A stretch of 38,220 nucleotides of DNA from Leptofilum sp050292445 (lineage in GTDB: Bacteria > Chloroflexota > Anaerolineae > Promineifilales > Promineifilaceae), in NCBI GenBank assembly GCA_050292445.1, contig JBNKLQ010000018.1:1-38220 (forward strand), given 5' to 3'. Positions 29,895 to 36,694 of this stretch are shown piece after piece. A model generated the notes under the pieces. It had not been told where the DNA came from, ran no database searches, and saw only the letters and a list, made by a program, of their open reading frames with translations. A program made the position numbers and the translations under genes. Numbering within the stretch: the first letter of the stretch is position 1; each line of letters starts with the position of its first letter.

Positions 29895-31265
29895 TTATTC
29901 ATCAACAGGTGTAGCAGTGGGGGTTACTTCTGGTTCAGTCGTTGTGGGGGGAACGGCCGTATCCAGCGACAAAATCTGGTCCAACAGGGCATTCAGCTCG
30001 GCCAACACAGCCACCTCTGAGGTGTTGAACCATTGCCCATCATAAACGCCAACGGGACCCCGCACTAGCAGCACCGAACGGGGAGCACTGGGCGTGGCGG
30101 TCGCTGTGCCGTCATTTTCAGAATCTAAAAAGGTCGTCAGGCCCGTGCGCAGGCTGCCACTGGCCAACAGGCCGTTTGTTAGGCTAATGACCTGACTGCT
30201 GCCCAGTGTGGTGGTGATGGGAAAGGTGCTGCGGCTGCTGGCAACGGCCGTATCATCCATAAAAATCGTCAGTTGTGCCCCATCCACCCGCTGATAATCT
30301 AGCACGGCATCCAGTGGAAAAGCCGCCGGAGGGCGAGGCAAAACAGACTCGCTGTTGAGCAAAAGTTCATCAAAAGCCGCATCCAGCGCCACGTAAAGCG
30401 GCTGCAAATCGGCCGAAAGAGAAAATTCCGGCCAAACCAGGGCAATCAGCCGTTCCTCGTCACGGCCTGCCAACAACAACGTTTCCAGCGCCGAACCTGG
30501 GCAAGGCGCAGCATATTGCTGGGCCAACGCCTGGGAATCTAGCTGTTCATAAGCTGCCAGAAGAGCCAGGGAAGCTGCGCCCACCGGGGCAGTTTGCCCT
30601 TCATTTGCCAGCCAGCGGTACAAACGGCCGTCTGGCATTACAGCTAATGAATGGGCCGGCGCATAGGGCGAGGCACTGCGGCGCAGCCCAATCGATGCCC
30701 CAGGCGGAAAATGAGGGCCAAGCGCAATCGTAAAATAGTTCTCCAGGCTGGCCAGCAGCACGGCATCGCGCAGCCAACCTTCCCCCGCCACCCCGGAAAA
30801 CGGCAAATTGTAGGTGATCTGCACGCAACTATCACAATCCTCAGGTACAGGCTCCAAAACCAGCTCCGGTAACACCTGCTGTAAATCAAGCAGCGTACCA
30901 GCCTGGTTGTCTCGCTGCACAGAAAAACCATTACTTTCATCAACCAAAATAATTTGGCTGCTGACGCTGCCCTGCAAACGGCGATCGTAGCCTAGATTGG
31001 GAATGGTGAGCCGTAGTTCTACGACATCGGCACCAAACGGAATGGGTGTACTGGTCTCCTCAGTAGGCAACGGCGCTTGCGTTACGGTCACAATGGGGAT
31101 GGTGTCAAACTGGCTATCGGCGGGTGCGGGGGTAAAAGTTGGCGGGATGATCGGAGAGGTAGGTACAGGCAGTTCTGCCAAGGGTGTTGGTTCTGCTGGC
31201 CCATCAGCACAAGCAGCCAAAAAGCCAGCCGCAACAAGGAGAAATATCAGCCAAAAGTTACGCAC
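29895..31265 (-). CDS. Lipoprotein of unknown function
   Basis: A 456-residue protein with a lipoprotein signal (lipobox FLAAC, Cys19) and a Thr/Pro-rich spacer (about 25-80). A mostly beta and helical body has no recognised domain. A second Thr/Pro-rich tail (about 436-456) could reach into the wall. A Cys pair in DCDSCVQIT may form a disulfide. The start is GTG at 31263-31265, four bases after the secF stop, so it is translationally linked to secF and might help extracytoplasmic folding. That is inference only. Three ACGGCCGT copies are present. Confidence 0.65.
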   Translation of the reverse strand: MRNFWLIFLLVAAGFLAACADGPAEPTPLAELPVPTSPIIPPTFTPAPADSQFDTIPIVTVTQAPLPTEETSTPIPFGADVVELRLTIPNLGYDRRLQGSVSSQIILVDESNGFSVQRDNQAGTLLDLQQVLPELVLEPVPEDCDSCVQITYNLPFSGVAGEGWLRDAVLLASLENYFTIALGPHFPPGASIGLRRSASPYAPAHSLAVMPDGRLYRWLANEGQTAPVGAASLALLAAYEQLDSQALAQQYAAPCPGSALETLLLAGRDEERLIALVWPEFSLSADLQPLYVALDAAFDELLLNSESVLPRPPAAFPLDAVLDYQRVDGAQLTIFMDDTAVASSRSTFPITTTLGSSQVISLTNGLLASGSLRTGLTTFLDSENDGTATATPSAPRSVLLVRGPVGVYDGQWFNTSEVAVLAELNALLDQILSLDTAVPPTTTEPEVTPTATPVDE

Positions 31266-31269
31266 AAGC

Positions 31270-32199
31270 TTACGCTTTTAAAAAGGGAATTTCGTTCTTT
31301 TCCCAGGCCACCAACAGGGGAACGGCCGTAAAAATTGAACTGTAGGTTCCGCTTAGCAAGCCAACAAAAAGAATGGCAATAAAGGGCTTGATGGAGGCAC
31401 CACCAAACAGCAAAATTGCCACCATAATAAACATGGCATTGAGCTGTGTAGCCAGAGAACGATGAACGGTTTCTAGAATGGAGCGATTAACCACCTGCTC
31501 GTATTTTTCTAACGGCCGTTTGTTAATGTTCTCTCGAATACGGTCAAATACCACAATCGTGTCTTGCAAAGAGAACCCAGCCACGGTAAGAACGGCCGTT
31601 AAAAAGAGCGCATCTACTTCCCAGCCCAGAAACATGCCCGTTAGCGCCGCCACACCAAAAATAACAAACAGATCATGGGCCATCGCCGCTACGGCACAGG
31701 CCCCATAGCGAAACGGATTCGGCACCTGGCGGAACACCACCATGATATAAACCAAAATAATTGCTCCGGCCACAAGCACAGCAATAAAGGCAGCATTGGT
31801 CACTTCACCCGCCACCGTACCGCTAACGCTTTCCACCTGAGTGCTGTTTGGTACCAGCGGAGCCAGGTCGTTGAGGGCATCTTCAATGGCCTGGGCCTCA
31901 TCTGGGGTCAATGTTTCGGTGCGGATTTGCCACGCATTTTTCAGATCTTCACCCCGTAAGGCAATGATGCTGGGATTCGTAATGCCCGCTTCAACAAACA
32001 CTTCTTCAACGGCCGTTTCCGTCACGGGTTCAGTAAACTGCACCTCAACCCTGGCCCCACCACGAAAATCAACGCCCAATAAAAACGGCGATCCCGTGCT
32101 GATGAATGAGTACACCATAGCCAGAATACCCAGCCCAATGATCGCCCCGGAGAAAATAAAGTAAGTTTTCCGTCTTTCAACTAAATTAAAAAGAAACAT
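31270..32199 (-). CDS. secF: Protein translocase subunit SecF
   Basis: A 309-residue inner-membrane protein of normal SecF length. It begins with the SecF-type helix and FLLGVDFRGGARVEVQF. An extracytoplasmic domain with SGTVAGEV follows, and the C-terminal RND-type membrane domain carries VAGFSLQDTIVVFDRIREN (GYSxxDTxVVFDR in relatives). With SecD it uses the proton gradient to help preproteins finish crossing through SecYEG. AGGTG lies upstream of the ATG at 32197-32199. Four ACGGCCGT copies are present. Confidence 0.95.
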   Translation of the reverse strand: MFLFNLVERRKTYFIFSGAIIGLGILAMVYSFISTGSPFLLGVDFRGGARVEVQFTEPVTETAVEEVFVEAGITNPSIIALRGEDLKNAWQIRTETLTPDEAQAIEDALNDLAPLVPNSTQVESVSGTVAGEVTNAAFIAVLVAGAIILVYIMVVFRQVPNPFRYGACAVAAMAHDLFVIFGVAALTGMFLGWEVDALFLTAVLTVAGFSLQDTIVVFDRIRENINKRPLEKYEQVVNRSILETVHRSLATQLNAMFIMVAILLFGGASIKPFIAILFVGLLSGTYSSIFTAVPLLVAWEKNEIPFLKA

Positions 32200-32228
32200 C
32201 TCACACCTGATGAAGATTAAAAATGATT

Positions 32229-32277
32229 AAGTCGCCGTTCGGAACTAACATAGAGATTTTGTATCGAACGGCGACTT
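32229..32277. repeat. 13-bp perfect inverted repeat between secD and secF
   Basis: AAGTCGCCGTTCG (32229-32241) and CGAACGGCGACTT (32265-32277) enclose 23 bp. It occupies the 120-bp gap between secD and secF, 30 bp before the secF start. It could weaken read-through into secF or be a dispersed palindrome. Confidence 0.65.
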
Positions 32278-32319
32278 CAAGCCCATGCACCAATCCCATG
32301 ATTTATTTACGAATGGGCA

Positions 32320-33648
32320 CTAAACGCCAAGCAGCCAGCTGCTGCGATCCAGACGATGGGCCAATTGGCCCATCACTAGGCGGACAAAGGTTCTGGTAAC
32401 AATTACGGCCGTAAACATGCTGATCCCGACCCCAATCGCCAATGTCAGAGCAAACCCTTGCACCGCACTCGCGCCAAAACTGCGGCCAAATATCCACAGC
32501 ACCAGGCAAATCACCAGCGTGGCAATATTGGAATCTCGAATTGAAGTCCAGGCCCGGTCAAAGCCCGTTAGTATCGCTTCCCGCAATGAGCTGCCCGCTC
32601 GCAATTCTTCCTTCATGCGCTCAAAGACCAGGATGTTGGCATCCACCGCCATCCCCGTCGAAAGCAAAAAGCCCGTAATGGCCGGCAGCGTCAGCGTCAC
32701 CGGAATAGCCATAAACACAGCCACATTAACGGCCGCATACAATATCAATGCCAGATCAGCCAGGAAACCCGGTAATCGGTAATAAATCAGCATGAACAGC
32801 AAGACAACCGCCACACCAATGGTTCCGGCGCGCACGCTGGACGCCACTGAAAGCTCGCCCAAGGTAGCCCCAATCTGGCGGGTGCTGTCAATTACCAGGG
32901 GAATAGGCAGGCTACCAAATCGCAGTTGCAGCGCCAATTTCTGCGCTTCTTCCAAGGTAAATTCACCCGTTATTGAGCCTTGCCCCTCAATAACAGCACT
33001 TATTCGAGGGCTGGAGATAACCTGCTTGTCCAACACAATCGTTAAAAATTCACCCTGATGTTCCCGCGTGTAATTGGCAAATAGATCCCGATCTTCCGCT
33101 CGAAGGGTAAACTCAACATAATATTGGGCAAATTCAGTCGAGGCCGACTCAGCTGACTGGATAGCGGCCCCGGTCATCACCGTCTCATAAGTGGGGGCAG
33201 AGGTTGTAATCAGGTTGCCATCTTGTCCAAATTCACAGCGCGATGGACCTACATTCAGGTTCGTACGGATGCAAGTGCCCTCGGTCAGAGGAACCGTGCC
33301 AGTATCGACAAATTCTAACAGCGCGGTCTCTTGAATTAGCGCAACGGCTTCTTCAGGATTATCAATACCAGGCAGTTCAACCAAAATACGCCGGTCGCCT
33401 TCGGTTTGTACCAACGGCTCGGCAACGCCCAACGCGTTCACACGCTGCTCAATAATCTGGCGTGAAGTATCTAGCTGGGCCGATTCAATTTCTTGATCTT
33501 CTGGCAAATCTGCCTTAAGCAAAACTTGCAAGCCACCCTGCAAATCTAGCCCTTGCCGGATAGGCATATCTGGACTTTGTACAACCCAAATAGCCCACCC
33601 TGCAATCGCCAAAATGACGACAAACCACACATAATCTTTTCCTTCCAT
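32320..33648 (-). CDS. secD: Protein translocase subunit SecD
   Basis: A 442-residue inner-membrane protein. It has the SecD signature RQGLDLQGGLQVLL after the first helix, the P1 domain (QIIEQRVNALGVAEPLVQ, ILVELPGID), and the RND membrane domain (FLLSTGMAVDANILVFERMK, then RAGSSLREAILTGFDRAW). It partners SecF in the proton-driven late step of export. The ATG is at 33646-33648. A palindrome AGCTTTAAAGCT (33668-33679) lies in the leader. Confidence 0.95.
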   Translation of the reverse strand: MEGKDYVWFVVILAIAGWAIWVVQSPDMPIRQGLDLQGGLQVLLKADLPEDQEIESAQLDTSRQIIEQRVNALGVAEPLVQTEGDRRILVELPGIDNPEEAVALIQETALLEFVDTGTVPLTEGTCIRTNLNVGPSRCEFGQDGNLITTSAPTYETVMTGAAIQSAESASTEFAQYYVEFTLRAEDRDLFANYTREHQGEFLTIVLDKQVISSPRISAVIEGQGSITGEFTLEEAQKLALQLRFGSLPIPLVIDSTRQIGATLGELSVASSVRAGTIGVAVVLLFMLIYYRLPGFLADLALILYAAVNVAVFMAIPVTLTLPAITGFLLSTGMAVDANILVFERMKEELRAGSSLREAILTGFDRAWTSIRDSNIATLVICLVLWIFGRSFGASAVQGFALTLAIGVGISMFTAVIVTRTFVRLVMGQLAHRLDRSSWLLGV

Positions 33649-33731
33649 AATGCCTACTTCTTCTTTTAGCTTTAAAGCTCTTGCTTTATTTTAGAGTGTC
33701 ACTTGTCATTTATCGTTCATGCAACTGGCGG

Positions 33732-33759
33732 ATTATAACAGCCACATTAACCGCAGCAA
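33732..33759 (-). promoter_or_regulatory. Candidate promoter of the secDF operon
   Basis: On the minus strand TTGCTG (33754-33759), a 16-bp spacer and a perfect TATAAT (33732-33737) preceded by TGT, giving an extended -10. It lies about 85 bp upstream of secD, in the gap after the acetyltransferase gene. Confidence 0.55.
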
Positions 33760-33769
33760 CTTTCATTTA

Positions 33770-34333
33770 TCAGGAAGCTACTTTTGAAAAATAAAAGGTG
33801 CTAGTGAGTTCGTTTGTCAGATGGTTACGGGAATCGCTTCGGTGCGTTCCTTCGAACGCAAAACCACAACGGCGAGCCACATCCGCACTGCGTTTATTCT
33901 CTGAATCACAGCGAATAAATAAACGTTGCGCGTTTAGATGGGTAAAAGCAAATTGGCAAATGCCGTTCACGGCTTCGGTAATGTACCCATGGCCAGTGTG
34001 AGCCGTATGCAGCCAGTAGCCAATTTCAAAGCTGGGCACGCGCCAGTTGGCATCGTGCAGACCACTGTTGCCAATGAGCGTTTGCGTGCCTTTTAAAAAG
34101 ATAAGCAGCCAGAAATCTTTGCGCCCTAAATATTGCAGCTGGCTTTCCCGCACGCGGATTTCGTATTCTTCTTCACTAGCCACGTTAACAGCCCAAGGCA
34201 GCCACGGCTTAAGCTCCGCCTGGGACTCAAGAACGGCCGTTCTCACCACCGGGCCATCACCTGGTAATGGCCCGCGAATGGTCAAACGCTCGGTGTCAAA
34301 CGTGTAGGGTATCTCCCGCATAATTGGATTCAT
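33770..34333 (-). CDS. GNAT-family N-acetyltransferase (RimJ/RimL type)
   Basis: A 187-residue cytosolic acetyltransferase. It opens with the RimJ/L-like FDTERLTIRGPLPGDGPVV and has IGNSGLHDANWRVPSFEIGY. The acetyl-CoA-binding region is HTGHGYITEAVNGICQFAF, and RLFIRCDSENKRSADVARRC-GF is typical of the group. Family members acetylate protein N-termini, antibiotics or small amines; the target here is unknown. GGAG lies at good spacing before the ATG at 34331-34333. It is transcribed away from the histidine kinase gene. Confidence 0.87.
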   Translation of the reverse strand: MNPIMREIPYTFDTERLTIRGPLPGDGPVVRTAVLESQAELKPWLPWAVNVASEEEYEIRVRESQLQYLGRKDFWLLIFLKGTQTLIGNSGLHDANWRVPSFEIGYWLHTAHTGHGYITEAVNGICQFAFTHLNAQRLFIRCDSENKRSADVARRCGFAFEGTHRSDSRNHLTNELTSTFYFSKVAS

Positions 34334-34415
34334 TTCAAACTCCGGTACTATAATTCACGCGATATTCATCTTGCCGTAAGTCAGATAGACAGTGAAGTCT
34401 ATAAAATAGAGATGT

Positions 34416-36224
34416 ATGTCTGAGTTTATTTCCCACTTAAAGCGCAGGCCAGTAACGGCCGTTTTTCTGACCATCCCACTGGTCTTTTTTACCTTACTGA
34501 GGCTTGTGCCTCCGCTAGATGTTCATGCCTGGAGTCTATCATGGTACACACGCCTCATCCAATATTATTTTGGGGCGTTTGCCAGTTTTATCGCCTTGAT
34601 TGCCGCCCTGTTTGCGAACAGCGCTTTGGGTGAAAAAACTACCGGGCGGTCAATCTTCCTCACCATTGGCTTCATCGCCCTTTCCGCCCTCTTTTTATTT
34701 AGCAGTCTCACGACCCCCAATATCTTGATTCAAGGCGCTTCCAATCCAGCCTTTATCTGGTCAATTCGGCTAAGCATACCGGTAAGTGGTCTCTTTTTTG
34801 CCGCTTCCGCCATGGATTGGTCACAGGCAGCCGAGGCGTTTATCGTTAGGCATCGGCGGCTCTTCTGGTTAACTGGCCTCTTGTTACTGATTATTTTTGG
34901 CGTATTGGCTTTTGTTTATCCTGAGGTGCTGAACAGTTGGCTTCAGCTCGATCCCATTTTGCCCAATTTTTTGGGTGCTGTTTCCATTATCTTGCTGCTG
35001 TGGACGGCATGGCGAGCCAGAATATTGAATTGGTACGGCAACAAGATGATCAACATGCGTCTGGCAGTTGTCTTTGTGCTGCTGGCCGAAGCACAAGCTT
35101 GTCTGGTGCTAGGCATCGCCGGTCAGCTTAGCTGGCTGATGTACCATCCGCTGGTTATCGCTGCACTCATCGTCGCCTTGTCGGCCATTCTCAACAGCTT
35201 CCAAACGTCACGGGATGTACAACTTTCCCGCTACTTTGCCGCCTTGGGCAGCATCCTCATTGCCGGGCTTTCCCTGGCCAGTGTAGAAATCGGCTTCCGC
35301 TGGCTCAGCACTGGCAGTGGCGTAAACCGTACATCTCTCATCCCGCTCAGCATTGCGCAGGGAACCCTAAGCTTTATTGTGCTTTACGTCATTGTTTTCT
35401 ATCTAAACCGGCTAATCAATGAGCGCAATGAGGCATTGCGCCGTGAACAGCATCTGCGCAGCGAACTGACACAGCTTATCGTACACGATCTCAAGAGCCC
35501 GCTCACGGTCATCTTAAGCGGTATGAACTTGATGGGTAAGGAAAATCTGGGAACCTTAACCGAAACGCAAAAACGCCTGCTGGTAAATCTGGAGAAATCT
35601 GGCGAAGAAATTTTGAACATGATTAGTGATTTGCTGGATGTGGAGCGTCTGGAAGCTGGCGCGTTAGTCTTACAAAAAACCATCACCAACACCGCCTTAC
35701 TGCTGCAAAAACAAATAGATGAAAGCAAAATTCTGGCCGGCACAAACAAACAAAAGCTAAAATTTAGCTATGATCCAAACCTGCCCCAGGTACGGGTTGA
35801 TAAAGGACTTGTCTCCCGAGTTTTTGCCAATTTGCTGAGCAATGCACTTAAGTTCACCCCCGAGGGTGGCAAAGTAAAGGTGCACATTGCCCGACAGGAA
35901 CATGAGTTGATGATAACCGTTGCTGACAGCGGTCCTGGCGTGCCGCTTCACGAGCGTAACCGCATCTTTGAAAAGTTTGCCCAAGTAGAGGGGGGCGAAC
36001 GGCGCGGCGCAGGTTTGGGCCTGACTTTTTGCAAAATGGTCGCGGAAGCACATGGTGGCAACTTAATCGTCAGCGAAAGCGAGTTAGGCGGAGCGTTGTT
36101 CTGCTTATCGCTGCCATTTACAGAAGAAGAAGCCAGCTTGTCGCTGGAAGCTTCGTTACCTTCAACATCTTACGGCAGCGATTGGGCATTGGACACCCCC
36201 CACCACACGCCAACGCCTAACTGA
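34416..36224 (+). CDS. Orphan membrane sensor histidine kinase
   Basis: 602 residues. The N-terminal 330 residues hold about eight to nine predicted membrane helices with little extracytoplasmic sequence, so the signal is probably sensed in the membrane. Then come a short coiled coil (LINERNEALRREQHLR) and a HisKA domain with the phosphorylated His in QLIVHDLKSPLTVIL. The HATPase domain has N-box FANLLSNALKFTP, G1 ADSGPGV, F-box FEKFAQV and G2 RRGAGLGLTF. No response regulator is adjacent, so the partner is elsewhere. The ATG at 34416 has a weak ribosome binding site. An inverted repeat ATAGAC-N6-GTCTAT (34385-34402) just upstream may be regulatory. Confidence 0.9.
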   Translation: MSEFISHLKRRPVTAVFLTIPLVFFTLLRLVPPLDVHAWSLSWYTRLIQYYFGAFASFIALIAALFANSALGEKTTGRSIFLTIGFIALSALFLFSSLTTPNILIQGASNPAFIWSIRLSIPVSGLFFAASAMDWSQAAEAFIVRHRRLFWLTGLLLLIIFGVLAFVYPEVLNSWLQLDPILPNFLGAVSIILLLWTAWRARILNWYGNKMINMRLAVVFVLLAEAQACLVLGIAGQLSWLMYHPLVIAALIVALSAILNSFQTSRDVQLSRYFAALGSILIAGLSLASVEIGFRWLSTGSGVNRTSLIPLSIAQGTLSFIVLYVIVFYLNRLINERNEALRREQHLRSELTQLIVHDLKSPLTVILSGMNLMGKENLGTLTETQKRLLVNLEKSGEEILNMISDLLDVERLEAGALVLQKTITNTALLLQKQIDESKILAGTNKQKLKFSYDPNLPQVRVDKGLVSRVFANLLSNALKFTPEGGKVKVHIARQEHELMITVADSGPGVPLHERNRIFEKFAQVEGGERRGAGLGLTFCKMVAEAHGGNLIVSESELGGALFCLSLPFTEEEASLSLEASLPSTSYGSDWALDTPHHTPTPN

Positions 36225-36273
36225 GCATAGCTTCGCTGCCAAGTTATTTGGGGCAAACTGGCGCCACAAAGTG

Positions 36274-36621
36274 TCAACCACCCACAAATTTTGTTTTGTA
36301 TCCCTGTTTTTGTAACACTTCGGCAATTTTATCCCGGTGATCTCCCTGAATTTCGATAACCCCGCCTTCTTTTACAGTGCCACCACTGCCGCATGCTTTT
36401 TTGAGCTGCTTGCCCAACTTGGCCAAATCTTTGTCCGTTAGCTGAAAATCACGCATCACCGTAACCTGTTTGCCACCGCGCCCCTTTTTTTCGCGCTGAA
36501 TGCGGATGGTTTGTTCGGTTGGGGCCAGCGATTTGGGAACGGCCGTATGCACTTCTGGTCTTCTTACCTCAAAATCATCATCGGCTGTGGAATACACCAC
36601 GTTTCGTTTGTGTCGTCTCAT
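36274..36621 (-). CDS. yciH: SUI1/YciH-family translation factor
   Basis: 115 residues from the ATG at 36619-36621, which has AAGGA seven bases upstream; an 11-codon extension is possible but unsupported. The C-terminal 80 residues are the SUI1 (eIF1-like) fold: IRIQREKKGRGGKQVTVMRD, then KKACGSGGTVKEGGVIEIQG, DHRDKIAEVL and a final KTKFVGG. Bacterial YciH proteins bind the small ribosomal subunit and affect initiation fidelity. The first 35 residues are basic and not conserved in an obvious way. Its promoter lies inside the end of the upstream glycosidase gene. Confidence 0.9.
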   Translation of the reverse strand: MRRHKRNVVYSTADDDFEVRRPEVHTAVPKSLAPTEQTIRIQREKKGRGGKQVTVMRDFQLTDKDLAKLGKQLKKACGSGGTVKEGGVIEIQGDHRDKIAEVLQKQGYKTKFVGG

Positions 36622-36634
36622 ACAAAATCCTTCT

Positions 36635-36694
36635 GTTCTTAAAAAAGAACACACCTTAACGTGTTATTATAGGCAAATAGACCGCCTCTGGCAG
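36635..36694 (-). promoter_or_regulatory. yciH promoter inside the upstream gene, plus leader hairpin
   Basis: On the minus strand CTGCCA (36689-36694), a 17-bp spacer and a perfect TATAAT (36666-36671). The -10 falls in the codons for the last residues (L-P-I-I-T) of the glycosidase. Just downstream GTTCTT-TTTT-AAGAAC (36635-36650) can form a hairpin close to the ribosome binding site. Confidence 0.6.
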
